From Strigamia acuminata (Eukaryota > Arthropoda > Chilopoda > Geophilomorpha > Linotaeniidae), in the NCBI GenBank assembly GCA_949358305.1, contig OX442314.1, positions 5,459,087-5,523,086 of the forward strand: a stretch of DNA of 64,000 nucleotides. The letters are read 5' to 3'. The position numbers and the translations under genes are program-made. The notes under the pieces were generated by a model. That model saw nothing but the letters and a program-made list of their open reading frames with translations. It made no database searches and had not been told where the DNA came from. Of this stretch, positions 39,829-52,028 are shown piece after piece. Within the stretch, counting starts at the first letter, position 1. Each line of letters opens with the position of its first letter.

Positions 39829-41113
39829 TATACTCTTTCCACACTCAAAAGGCCACCCTCAAAGCTTGGCTCCCATTGGCCAAGTCTGATCACTCAGAAC
39901 TGCAGTTGAACTTGTGGTCACCCAGTTGGGTGATTATTCCCCCCTCCCGGTGGATACCATCCTTCTGAGTCACTGCAAAGACGGGTCGTTCCCCTCGCGT
40001 TGGCTCGGCCTTCCCCCCCTGGGAAGCGCGTGCCCGAGGGAAGTGAGGTGACCGGTGGCCAGCCCCCATTGGCTGTCTATGGCCCCTCACTCTAGTGCAT
40101 AAAAGGTGGAGTTTCCCGCCTGAAATCAGAACTTACACAAACGACACCAAGAACACAGCAACTACCTCACTATCAGACCAACTTCAAGTACAAGTTAGGA
40201 TTGATTGAGGATCGCTGAGTAAAGTGCAATTGTAACTCTCACGAATTTACTTGAGAACAATTACGGCGTAAGCAAGCGAATAGTCCTTGTGGATTCACAC
40301 TGAATAATCGTCCCCACGATTATTCCACCAAGTCAGCGTTTGAGCGCTTTGTAAGGAACCCCCTGTTCCTGGTCAAGGCCTCTGCGACGCTAAACTTAAC
40401 TCCTAGACAACAGGCACGGATAGAAGACTCGAAAGAGCATTCCACCGCGTCCGTGAACGACGAATCCGTGACGAATTAACGACAACTCGAGACGCCACCA
40501 TTGTTCCGTTGACCACTCGGAACTGAGGACGCCATCTTGAGAAATCCTTTGTTCGACTGTGACCAAGTCGACTCTAGAATTATTACTAAGTGTATTTTAA
40601 GGCATAATGCCTGTTGAATAAATTACTTGTTCATTTACTTACATTTGGTATTCATTTGGGTATTAACATAATAGATCACAGGTAAAGTATAACATGTTAG
40701 CTCGCTTAAGTAGTATTTTAACCTATACGAAGTAGGACGTGACAAACTACTGCTATGAGGAAAAGTAGTTCCCTTTGATTTTGAGTCTTTTCCTGAATAA
40801 TAATGGTTGAAATGATGTACATTTAATGGTATTGTGTAATAAAATATGTTTTCTAGTTTGAAAATAAAATTTTATGTTGTTTTTAAATAAATTGCATTTA
40901 TTTTAATTTTATTGCTTGCTATGTCTGGAGAGCAAACAATTTCTAAACAATGGGAAATCGATTGCAATGTCTGTACTTCTATTTATATCTGTATGTCTGT
41001 GTAATGCATTTCTGGTGTTTTGGATCTTCTTTTTGTATCAGTACACAAGTGAAATGGCTTGGCCAATGGGAGCCAAGCTTTGAGGGTGGCCTTTTGAGTG
41101 TGGAAAGAGTATA
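39829..41113. mobile_element. 1.3-kb element with perfect 56-bp inverted ends
   Basis: 39829-39884 is the exact reverse complement of 41058-41113 (starting tatactctttccacactcaa). TA or TATA at both borders fits a TA target duplication. The interior has no ORF but reads like a promoter-bearing LTR or UTR: tgcataaaagg near 40099, then a leader-like cagaacttacacaaacgac, and aataaattacttgtt near 40617. It lies in the last intron of channel copy B. Confidence 0.85.
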
Positions 41114-41362
41114 GCAATCTGCACTAAGGTGTAAATAAAATGAAAAAGTGTCAAGCAGTTACCCTACCTGCAGTTAATGCTTCGAAATAAATTGTTATGC
41201 ATGCAAGCCTTTTTACACATCAAATAAGCAGTTTTGTTTTCTTCACATTGATTGCGCTTTGTATTTCTTCGCGCACTCTATTTTATAAAATCAAGGTTGG
41301 TATAAAGTTGATGTACTGTAGTCAACATATTGTTTAATTAACTACCTTATATATTCTAAGTA

Positions 41363-43276
41363 TGTGACGGTGACGACCACAACTCCCATTTAACAATGGT
41401 ACCGGGAAGAGATCGCGATAAATAACAGTGAATACAATACGAGATAAATACAAGACAATTTATTGTTGGCAAACAATATGCAGTGAGCTAAATTATACAT
41501 AAGACTAATGCCAACATTTGGCAAGTTAACTGACTATTAAACTATACAAAGCATAGGCCAATTGGTCCTAAAATAATATCATTACGTGTCTGGGATAAGG
41601 GAGCGGTTTCCCCATCGCTCGACCTGATTTACAGATGTCATCTAAGCCGGATGGCTGTGTCCTGGAGTCCGATATGGCTTCGCTGGTTTCCTTGGTTCGC
41701 TGTGTAAATTATCGCACGTCGATAAATCGAATGATCTGAGCATTGCGGTTGACTTTGTCTGCACCGCCACAACTTTGGGAGGATATTGGTATAAGTAAAT
41801 GTATTCATTTTACTTATCAATATTCCGCTTATGAATTATATTTAATTCATATCGTTGTGAATTCTTATTTAGATATTTTTGTGGATAAGTTGTCATCAAC
41901 TTATCAGTTACATTTGCGTCTTTGATGTAATCGTGATCGTAATTAAGTCTTCTGACTTGGTTAATCAACTTGTCGCCAAGTTAATATTTAGCTGTTATAA
42001 ATAAAATGAAGATTAGGCTTCCCGTCGCAACACACAATTGCCGTCGAAAGAAAATATACGCCTTGCAATGCAGAACGGTATCAAGCGTCCCCTGCGTCGC
42101 GACACGGTCGTTCGTCTGGCGATTGACGGTATCACGTACACAGGAGTCGATAGCTCGCGGCTCCGCACAGCAGTATAATCTCTCGCGGTACTAATAATAG
42201 ACCGACTACTTTGGCATCGAATACCATGAGAATCAGCTTGCCAAACACTTGGTGCTACTCGTGGTTACTGTAAAACAGACTGCTTTGGCACCATCCGGTG
42301 AAGGAACTAATTCTCAACAATACCGATGCTACTCGTGGTAACGGAATACGTTCATACCGAAAAAGACAACTTGGTCCTGTCCGGAGGATACTGAATTGCA
42401 CAACGGCGGGTTCTCCCTCGGCGTCGCAACCGTAGACTGTAACATTTATGCAACATAATGATCCCAGCACTTCGACTTCAATTGCCGGCGGTGGCATGAT
42501 TCTGTAGAATCATGCAACGGTTCTTTGTGAATAAATCAACAAAGAACCAAAAGGTTTTTTTACGTGAACAACGAATCATATTTCTTAAGTAACAATACCA
42601 AACAGAAAATAATCAAACAGAGCTGCAGAATGGCCGGTTGTTTGGGTTTATATAACCTGACTGGATTAAGGATTAATCCAGTTATCCAATTGGAACATGG
42701 GTTCCACGAATCCCTCCAATCCCGTATCACCGGAAGTGGATACGGAGGAACAATGTGCTAATTCTCACCACAACCGGAACTGGATACCCAGGACCGGAAA
42801 TGGATCCACCAATCAGATCTATTGGTTGATCGATTGATCACCAAATGTCCTGTCCCGCAGAAAATGGAAGTTACATTGTATTTAACATCACAAGACATTA
42901 ATATATCTTTATATTAATGTTCACAAAGCTTCGTTTCATTCTAGTAAATATAGTTTTATATTTATTTACATGTTTTATATTCATATCTTGAATTTGCCGC
43001 TAAATCGTAATCGCGCCATCTTGTGGCAACATTGCGCATTGACAAATGCGGTTTTAGCAGACGACTCTTCGTGATTCGGCCGGAATCCTTTGATATCAAG
43101 TAGGAATGAGTGTTTATTCTTAATAAACGAACATCTTTGTATTTGAAACATCATAAATAACTTTATTCCAGACATTTATCAGTTTTACACAGAATATCTT
43201 CGAGATATCATGATAATGGCGCAACAGCGCTTCTTTCTAAGAAAATAGGCATTTATAGCCATTGTAAACCGTCACA
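41363..43276 (-). repeat. 3' LTR of the non-autonomous element
   Basis: 1914 bp, TGTGACGG at one end and CCGTCACA at the other (8-bp inverted termini). The small ORFs in it are duplicated in the other LTR and are not conserved genes. Confidence 0.92.
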
Positions 43277-43278
43277 CA

Positions 43279-43286
43279 TCCCCCTT
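43279..43286 (-). promoter_or_regulatory. Polypurine tract AAGGGGGA
   Basis: On the minus strand AAGGGGGA lies 2 bases from the 3' LTR, the expected site for plus-strand priming. Similar AAGGGGG tracts recur inside the element (about 43652, 43782, 44990, 46161 and 46532). Confidence 0.75.
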
Positions 43287-43931
43287 AATAACACAATTAT
43301 ATAAAATTTTATAGAGTTTTCGTTATTCTCCTAATTAGCATAAATGCTATTTTCGGACTTGATGTATCTTGGAGATACCGTGACTTCCAATTTCGAATTT
43401 GAGCTTACATAAACTAACTTGAATTATCTAAGTTCTGATTTTCTGCCGAAATAATCTTTTCTAATAGCCTAAATTCAAGTCCAGAATTTATTTCCAAGTC
43501 TTCTTTTTGAAGAAACTTTCGTCATACATAAAATCATCATTTGTGTTATCACAAAATATTTATTTCATATGCCTAGTCAGATGTATCGCTATAAATATAC
43601 AATAAATAGCTTTTAGATGATAAGAGTTGACAATTAAGAAATCATAATTGTCCCCCTTAATTGTCATGACCGGAGTCACTTGGTATTCTTTGTACAATTG
43701 ACTAATTTAATTAAACTAGTTGTCTTAATAATGTAGCATTACTTTTCAAAATTTTGTTAATTCTAACTTTTATATTTTGTCCCCCTTTTCTTTAGAAGAG
43801 AGGTCATGATTTTTAGAAGAGGATTTTCTGTTTACACTATAATCGGGGAATCTTTGTGTATCATATCATGTTAATCAACATGATTCTTTGCTAAATATTG
43901 AGCTCGCATATTTGCAAATTTCCGAGATCTC

Positions 43932-45365
43932 TCAGCCTGCTGTACTGATTTCTTTCGACGTTTTTTTCTTTGGGCAGTTACACACAGTGTACTCACTTGG
44001 CAGTGTAAATGACCGTGACGACCCAACTTTTTGTTTTAGGTCATCTCTGGAAAACCATACATGAATGGGACCCTCATTGGAAAACCATACGTGGAAAGGA
44101 CCCATATTTGGAATTGTGAAATCCCGCAACAAACGAGGGGATCTATATTTGACTCTAAGTCGTGGAACTGATGATTGGAAACCTGGGTTTTCAGTCAGTT
44201 TTTGAACATGTTGGTTTGTACTTGAAGTTTCTTCATCACCAGCTGGACTTGGTGACCGAAAACGCTTTTTTGAAGTTCTTAATTCCTCTCGTTGAGATGA
44301 ATTATTCTGGATATTGCAGGGTTGCTTTCCAGACGCAAATTGTTGTATCTCCGTCAGATTGACGACTGGGACGGGTTTTAGTCGTTGGTTACGGTATTGA
44401 TTTCGAAATACGAATTGTTGCGCTTCGTTTATATTTTTAAATTCAGCTGAATTTAACTGGTATTGTTTACAATACTGTTCGAATTGATACCGGATCTCCC
44501 GTGGGTTAGTCAAAAAACTTTCTTTTTTAGGTTTAAAATCATTCTCATTATCGTGTTGGTAATACTTTTTCAAGGGAAAAGTTTGCTTGACCTTTTTTCG
44601 ATTTGAAATGGGCGTTAGGTAGAATTGTCTTGGCTGGGGACTCTTCTTGGTAGACAAATCATACGTCCGCAAACATGAGTTTGTGATCGGCGATCGGGCA
44701 CGTTGTTGTACGTTATTTGACTGCAAATGTTTGTTTGGAGTCCGAATATCTTTCCTTTGCGTTGATATTGGTGGCCCAAAACTTTTGTTTACGGTTCCCA
44801 ATTCTTTTGATAGCGGTAGGTTAATCGACAGATTAAGGCTAGCCACATATCGTTGTGCTTCAGCTGGATTAGCATATCGAACTGAAATTAGCTGATCTCG
44901 ATTGTAAACGAGTTTTAATTTGTTCTGAACAACCGACTGGTTAGTTAACGAACTCTCTGGACGAGAATTATTAGGTTTATAATTCTCTTCCCCCTTATCT
45001 ACCGAATTAGGTGGTTTAAACTTTTCTAACTTAGATCCCCTACTGGATGTTTGAAACATAGTATGAGAATCTTGATTCACTAAGTTTCGGCTGTATGTTT
45101 GTGGATTCCGTACTGGATCTTGATGTGAAGATTGAGATTGGGTACGATCTCGCCAGTTCCTAGCTTTTACATAGTCTGAAGCTTCGATTATATTTTTAAA
45201 CTTGGTTTTATCCAGTCCATGACGATTACAATACAGAGTAAAATGATCGGGAATCTTTTCTGTTTGATCGCCAAGTGGTACAGAACTTAAATTTAAGTTT
45301 GTCTGCTTATTATTTCCTTTTGGATCGATCATATTCAATGGTTTTTGAGCCATAAAAAAATTCAA
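43932..45365 (-). CDS. 477-aa protein of the non-autonomous LTR element, unrecognised
   Basis: Single intact frame in the element interior; I do not recognise the family. It is polar, rich in Asn, Gln, Ser, Lys and Arg, with no membrane span and no zinc knuckle. A repeat of about 29 residues occurs at about 42-70 (FTLYCNRHGLDKTKFKNI then IEASDYVKARN) and 294-322 (FEQYCKQYQLNSAEFKNI then NEAQQFVFRN), and in weaker form at about 153-178 (ISVRYANPAEAQRYVAS). Near the C-terminus GPFHVWFS and GPIHVWFS are a short duplication at 422-439, followed by a CNCPKKK end. The position where gag would be, and the basic character, suggest an RNA-binding or gag-like role; that is inference. The FKNIxEAxxYV pattern faintly recalls RNase H hybrid-binding/viroplasmin domains. 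Confidence 0.7.
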   Translation of the reverse strand: MNFFMAQKPLNMIDPKGNNKQTNLNLSSVPLGDQTEKIPDHFTLYCNRHGLDKTKFKNIIEASDYVKARNWRDRTQSQSSHQDPVRNPQTYSRNLVNQDSHTMFQTSSRGSKLEKFKPPNSVDKGEENYKPNNSRPESSLTNQSVVQNKLKLVYNRDQLISVRYANPAEAQRYVASLNLSINLPLSKELGTVNKSFGPPISTQRKDIRTPNKHLQSNNVQQRARSPITNSCLRTYDLSTKKSPQPRQFYLTPISNRKKVKQTFPLKKYYQHDNENDFKPKKESFLTNPREIRYQFEQYCKQYQLNSAEFKNINEAQQFVFRNQYRNQRLKPVPVVNLTEIQQFASGKQPCNIQNNSSQREELRTSKKRFRSPSPAGDEETSSTNQHVQKLTENPGFQSSVPRLRVKYRSPRLLRDFTIPNMGPFHVWFSNEGPIHVWFSRDDLKQKVGSSRSFTLPSEYTVCNCPKKKTSKEISTAG

Positions 45366-48300
45366 AATCTGACGATTTTAATTCTTTAATTTATAAAGAA
45401 GACGAATATAATACACTTTTCAACAAGAAACACTTCTAAACTTTACTTTTGACAAAATAAAATTAAACTTCGCGTTTGTTTGACACGTGTTAGCTTTTGC
45501 AGGTTACACGGCACACAAAATTCGAATCGTGACTGAAATCGGGACGGCGTGGTCAAGATGACTCTGGAACACGTCTTCTGGTCTGGTCTGGATGCGAATG
45601 ATCAGTATCTGATCTGGTCCTCCTTTAATAGCAGGGGGCTGGGGATCCCTAGATCTCCCAACTTCTGATTGGCGGATGTTAGTGTCGGCCAATGGTATAA
45701 AGGACGTTACATCTATTTAGTAGTTCTCTACTAAGTCCGTTCCCTTCGAGATTCAATTTTACCGATAAAATAAAATTCCTTCGGGAAGACATTCGTAAAA
45801 TATTGTATTTTTCAAATGAAAATAAAATAAACTTACTTCAATCTTCTTGAACTTTGGGATTTTTACCAATCCAAATAATTAAATAACTTTTCTTCAAAAA
45901 ATATTTTTCTTTGATTATTCCGTTTAGTGTGTAATATCATTACAACCACAGTTTTAATAAAGTTTTCTCAAACTCTCAATTTTTCTTATTCTTATTCAAT
46001 TATCGTTCAAATAATCATTCCTTTGTAATTGAAATCTATTTTCGATTCCCAACATTGTGTATTCATTTCCAATAGGAAGAATAATTTGACCAAGTCTTTA
46101 CTTTTTCGGGTTTAAATTCCATTTTTCGAGTGTGAAAAAATAAATTTTCACCATCCATCTCCCCCTTTTTTAACAAATTTTTTTAACAAATAAAAATTCG
46201 TTAAAATTCTTTAAATTTGTTTTGCGAGAAAAATTATCTAATTCTCTAATCTTCCAAAAGAAAATATTCGAAATTTTACTTTAAACGATAAAGTTATTGG
46301 TACAAATGTGTACTTGTTTTTCGGGAGAAAACTATTCGACAATCCTTTAGACTTTTGGGTAAAAATTATTCATCAAATCTTTCTTTTTTGATGACAATTG
46401 CTTTGATTTTTCGAAAGAAAATATCTAGCTAAATTCCACTTTTCCTGAGCGGACAATTGTTTTCACAATTAGTTATTCCTTTGCGATATTTACGAAGGAC
46501 GTGTCTTTGATTATTCGTTTTAATAATTTTCGTCCCCCTTATCTCTAATAACGAGATGTTTTTGCAGAGATCTTTTATCTTTTGAATGAAAGAATATTTA
46601 AATCTCAATTGTCGTAAATACCTTCATCTGCTGCAGCATTTCCTCAATTTGAACTTTTCAAATGAAAAGACAAATCTGGAGAACTTTCACTGTCAAACTT
46701 CTATTCCTATCGCGCCAAAATTCGTAATTCACTGGTTTGGAATTCCGTATAACACGTGACACAATAACAGTATCGATGTCACAATTAAGCAGTTTACTAC
46801 TCGGTCCGCGCGAGGACATGTAAATTACTTTTTTCCGATAAAAATAATTTTTCTTTGAAAAATATTTGAAATTGATTTTTCACAACTACTTTTGAATGAA
46901 ATAAAATGAAGTTATTCCAACTTTTCGTTAATTGCTCACACATAACATTCCCTTTACTGTGGGATTTGCATCGAAATTCCATTTTTAAAGAACCTTTCTT
47001 TTACTTATCGCAAATAAAACATATTCAATCGTTTTTCTGATTAAACTTTAACACGTAAATTACGAACGAAATATATGATGACATTCCATTAACCTTTAGG
47101 AAAATTGACTAAATTCTTAATTTTTAGAGAAAAATAATGTATCTAGAATCTTTCCTTTTCCGAATAAAATCTATGTTCAAAATAGAAGATAAATCTTGTG
47201 CAATTCTTAGTTTTTTCGAATGGAAAAATACAACTTTTCATCAGCGGTGATTTATTTGATTTTTCCGAAAGAAAAATAATTACTTTGAAACTTATTTTCT
47301 TCGTTTAAATCAGCTATCTGATTTTAAAGCTTCAATCCAATTAAAAAATATTCGCTCCGTAAATATTTCATGTGGCAAAGTTCATAGCCACAAATGGATT
47401 TGTTATTCCGGTTTTAAGAAATCATGTGGGAAAATGTCCGATTAGATTACTAAAAATATTCGTTGTTTTTCAAACAGCTAAATTTCATTTAGAAATTCTC
47501 AAAATTTGGGAGACCCAAATATCGTTGGAAACTTAAAACACTGTTAAATTTCCGAAAGGAAAGATTGAATGAAATCCTTTTACTTTTCCGAGGGAAAGCG
47601 TTTATCGTGATTCGTAACTTTCAATGTAAAAAATACTATTCTACGTGGTCGGCAACTTCATTCGCCGCCATTTTATATTTTCTTAATTTCCATTGTCCCG
47701 AAGGAAAAAATGTACTTTTTGTGAAAATAGTTAATTCCTTCAAATAAAGGTAATATTCATTTCGATTTGCAAATCTTTTCTGCGAAATGGAGTGTGTTGT
47801 TTTTCTCCAACAACTAAATTATCTTTGGTACCGATGGCAGTGGAAAAATTAGTTCGCGACACTTAAATAAATCTCTACGAACCTTCTGTAACATTTCTCC
47901 GCTGTCTTTTATCTGTTGTCCGCCATAATTTCCAAGCATTCGTTCGCACCTTGCGTTGAAGGTTTGAGTAGCTTCCCTGCTGCGTTTGATACGGAGATCG
48001 ACGCGTATTGCTATGGCGCGTGGTCGCTGGCTATCGGTGTCGACGTACAGTTACAAGAAACTTAATTTCTTGTAAATATTTCCAAATAGTTGCGGTGTTT
48101 TCTTCGTTTTAACTTTTCAGGTGGAAAGATAAATTCGTAAGAAGTCCGCCTTCTAAACTTGTATGTTTTTAGCTTTTCGAAATAAAACAAACTTCGAAAA
48201 AAATATCTGTATTCTTATTTCACTCGAAACTTTTTTTTTGATTTCTTATTTAAAATACTTCGTATTCCTTAAATTGTCGAACGAAAATAGTAAAGAGAGT

Positions 48301-48395
48301 TCACTAAACGTTTCCATTTCGTCAGTTTAACTTTTCACATGAAAATATAAACTGAAAATCTATTTGTCTGTTTTAACTAAAATTTTTTAGTTAAT
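45366..48395. other. Non-coding interior of the LTR element with repeated TTTTC...GAAAA hairpins
   Basis: 3 kb without a substantial ORF. More than 20 short imperfect inverted repeats of the form cttttc-n(2-6)-gaaaat recur, for example at about 46125, 46317, 46387, 46645, 47211, 47257, 47580, 48110 and 48332. They look like units of an ancient degenerate repeat. Function unknown. Confidence 0.6.
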
Positions 48396-49114
48396 ATCGG
48401 ATTCAAGATTCGCTTTTGCAATTCGATCGAATTAATTTGCAACCTATTTCAGTGATCGTGTGATAGGTCTATAACTTCCGAAATTCCTAGTTAAAGGACT
48501 GTTTTGGTGTTTCTCAAGAAAATAAACATGGTTTGAAACTTGTCTGTTTTTTAACTAAATCTTTTAGTTAAATATTTATCTCAAAATTCACTTTTACAAT
48601 TCTATCGAATTTAATTGCAACCTAATCTCGGTGGGACCTCCACGTGTGAGATTAGGTGGTAGTCTTTGAAATCCCTAAAATCTTCAAACGAAAATAATGA
48701 AGGAAAATCTACTACGTATTTCTATTTCATCAGTTTAACTTCTTCACATGGAAATATAAACTGAGAATTTAATCTGTCTATTTTTAACTTAAATCTTTTA
48801 GTTAAATATTTATCTCCAATATTCACTGTTGCAATTCAATCGAATTTAATTGCAACCTAATCTCGGTGGGACCTCCACGTGTGAGATTAGGTGGTAGTCT
48901 TTGAAATCCCTAAAATCTTCAAACGAAAATAATGAAGGAAAATCTACTACGTATTTCTATTTCATCAGTTTAACTTCTTCACATGGAAATATAAACTGAA
49001 AATTTAATCTGTCTATTTTTAACTTAAATCTTTTAGTTAAATATTTATCTCCAATATTCACTGTTGCAATTCAATCGAATTTAATTGCAACCTAATCTCG
49101 GTGGGACCTCCACG
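48396..49114. repeat. 235-bp tandem repeat carrying the primer-binding site
   Basis: Landmark gtgggacctccacg occurs at 48631, 48866 and 49101, spaced exactly 235 bp. The units between are almost identical (one difference noticed near 48770/49005), preceded by a shorter decayed unit from about 48440. Every unit contains the 18-nt tRNA-Gln complementary site; only the last abuts the LTR. Confidence 0.9.
49095..49112 (-). promoter_or_regulatory. Primer-binding site, tRNA-Gln
   Basis: Minus strand TGGAGGTCCCACCGAGAT, two bases from the 5' LTR, is the exact complement of the 3' end of metazoan tRNA-Gln including CCA. Additional copies lie at 48625-48642 and 48860-48877. Confidence 0.88.
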
Positions 49115-51028
49115 TGTGACGGTGACGACCACAACTCCCATTTAACAATGGTACCGGGAAGAGATCGCGATAAATAACAGTGAATACAATACGAGATAAA
49201 TACAAGACAATTTATTGTTGGCAAACAATATGCAGTGAGCTAAATTATACATAAGACTAATGCCAACATTTGGCAAGTTAACTGACTATTAAACTATACA
49301 AAGCATAGGCCAATTGGTCCTAAAATAATATCATTACGTGTCTGGGATAAGGGAGCGGTTTCCCCATCGCTCGACCTGATTTACAGATGTCATCTAAGCC
49401 GGATGGCTGTGTCCTGGAGTCCGATATGGCTTCGCTGGTTTCCTTGGTTCGCTGTGTAAATTATCGCACGTCGATAAATCGAATGATCTGAGCATTGCGG
49501 TTGACTTTGTCTGCACCGCCACAACTTTGGGAGGATATTGGTATAAGTAAATGTATTCATTTTACTTATCAATATTCCGCTTATGAATTATATTTAATTC
49601 ATATCGTTGTGAATTCTTATTTAGATATTTTTGTGGATAAGTTGTCATCAACTTATCAGTTACATTTGCGTCTTTGATGTAATCGTGATCGTAATTAAGT
49701 CTTCTGACTTGGTTAATCAACTTGTCGCCAAGTTAATATTTAGCTGTTATAAATAAAATGAAGATTAGGCTTCCCGTCGCAACACACAATTGCCGTCGAA
49801 AGAAAATATACGCCTTGCAATGCAGAACGGTATCAAGCGTCCCCTGCGTCGCGACACGGTCGTTCGTCTGGCGATTGACGGTATCACGTACACAGGAGTC
49901 GATAGCTCGCGGCTCCGCACAGCAGTATAATCTCTCGCGGTACTAATAATAGACCGACTACTTTGGCATCGAATACCATGAGAATCAGCTTGCCAAACAC
50001 TTGGTGCTACTCGTGGTTACTGTAAAACAGACTGCTTTGGCACCATCCGGTGAAGGAACTAATTCTCAACAATACCGATGCTACTCGTGGTAACGGAATA
50101 CGTTCATACCGAAAAAGACAACTTGGTCCTGTCCGGAGGATACTGAATTGCACAACGGCGGGTTCTCCCTCGGCGTCGCAACCGTAGACTGTAACATTTA
50201 TGCAACATAATGATCCCAGCACTTCGACTTCAATTGCCGGCGGTGGCATGATTCTGTAGAATCATGCAACGGTTCTTTGTGAATAAATCAACAAAGAACC
50301 AAAAGGTTTTTTTACGTGAACAACGAATCATATTTCTTAAGTAACAATACCAAACAGAAAATAATCAAACAGAGCTGCAGAATGGCCGGTTGTTTGGGTT
50401 TATATAACCTGACTGGATTAAGGATTAATCCAGTTATCCAATTGGAACATGGGTTCCACGAATCCCTCCAATCCCGTATCACCGGAAGTGGATACGGAGG
50501 AACAATGTGCTAATTCTCACCACAACCGGAACTGGATACCCAGGACCGGAAATGGATCCACCAATCAGATCTATTGGTTGATCGATTGATCACCAAATGT
50601 CCTGTCCCGCAGAAAATGGAAGTTACATTGTATTTAACATCACAAGACATTAATATATCTTTATATTAATGTTCACAAAGCTTCGTTTCATTCTAGTAAA
50701 TATAGTTTTATATTTATTTACATGTTTTATATTCATATCTTGAATTTGCCGCTAAATCGTAATCGCGCCATCTTGTGGCAACATTGCGCATTGACAAATG
50801 CGGTTTTAGCAGACGACTCTTCGTGATTCGGCCGGAATCCTTTGATATCAAGTAGGAATGAGTGTTTATTCTTAATAAACGAACATCTTTGTATTTGAAA
50901 CATCATAAATAACTTTATTCCAGACATTTATCAGTTTTACACAGAATATCTTCGAGATATCATGATAATGGCGCAACAGCGCTTCTTTCTAAGAAAATAG
51001 GCATTTATAGCCATTGTAAACCGTCACA
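49115..51028 (-). repeat. 5' LTR of the non-autonomous element
   Basis: 1914 bp, same termini and same sequence as the left LTR as far as I could compare line by line. Confidence 0.92.
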
Positions 51029-52028
51029 AGTACTACTTCATTCGACCAACCATGTATTAAATCCAATGGTTCCAGAAGGTTAACTTCCTCTTCCTGGTTA
51101 TTTAGGAATAACTATATGAATAATATAGTTCAAAATTAAGTGGCTTTGTGTTTCAGTTTTCTTTAGTTAAAATTGATTTATTTAACTGAATGAGAGAATT
51201 TGCTTCATTGAAATGATAAGTTATTCACAAACCTTTTTAACAGCCCAAAATGCATCACATTGCTGGTTGACAGATATTCAGATCCAGCTGACTACATTGC
51301 TTGTCGTTCAACTCAATTCCTGTCAACTGGATTCTAGCCTGACGAATCTGGTACACCTTAGCGACCAAACCTTAGCATTTATCACCCTGAAGACAAAGCC
51401 AAACAATTGGTAGCCATTTGCTTAAATTATTTCTTGGTCGCTAAGATGGGCGTCGCTAAAACGTACCATCTTAGGTCAAAGTCGCTAAGATTGGCGACGT
51501 ATAGTCACTTAATCCAAGCCTGACGAGATTCAGGTGTTTTACTGTCCATTGATTTTACCTTACCTTCATAGGCTGGTAACACACTTCTGAAGGAAATAAA
51601 TTTTCAAATACAAATTCGAGAGGAACCATTTGGTTATTTGTTTTTTCTGAAAAACAGTGGAAAGATCTGCATCAATTTTCAAACGCATCAGCAATTTTAA
51701 TTACAGTTAAATACGAATTTGAAAAAGGCATTCAACTGCTTTATACACAATCGCCTTAAAATGAAGGAATGAACTTTACACAATTTTTTACCTAAAAACT
51801 GATCGTCCAATAGGATGATTCGGCTGCTAGGGATAATTCGGGAAAATCATTTTCTATTAGTCTTTTCAGACCTTTAAAAAATTGCCAATTAATCTCATGC
51901 TGAAATGGTGGCAAAACTAAGCAATATCATCAATGGGCTGGGCAGTTAACTCAATTCACTTTATCAAAACAAATTTGACACCTTGTCCAAAAAATCCCAA
52001 AAAATTCCCAAATCACCTAACTTTATAA

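Larger units (their letters stand above)
41363..51028 (-). mobile_element. Non-autonomous LTR retrotransposon (9.7 kb) in channel copy B
   Basis: Two LTRs of 1914 bp that I read as identical, flanked by the 4-bp duplication agta (41359-41362; 51029-51032), inserted in coding exon 9 of channel copy B. Orientation is minus: the tRNA-Gln primer site lies next to the right LTR and an AAGGGGGA polypurine tract next to the left LTR. The interior (43277-49114) encodes only one 477-residue protein and no protease, reverse transcriptase or integrase, so it must be mobilised by another element (LARD-like). Identical LTRs mean very recent insertion. Confidence 0.92.

Noticed and set aside
41638-43175. 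Small ORFs in the 1914-bp LTRs
   Set aside because: Identical in the second LTR only because the LTRs are identical; short and without features.
48625-49112. Possible tRNA-Gln genes
   Set aside because: Only the 3' 18-20 bases of the tRNA are present; no cloverleaf. They are primer-binding sites.
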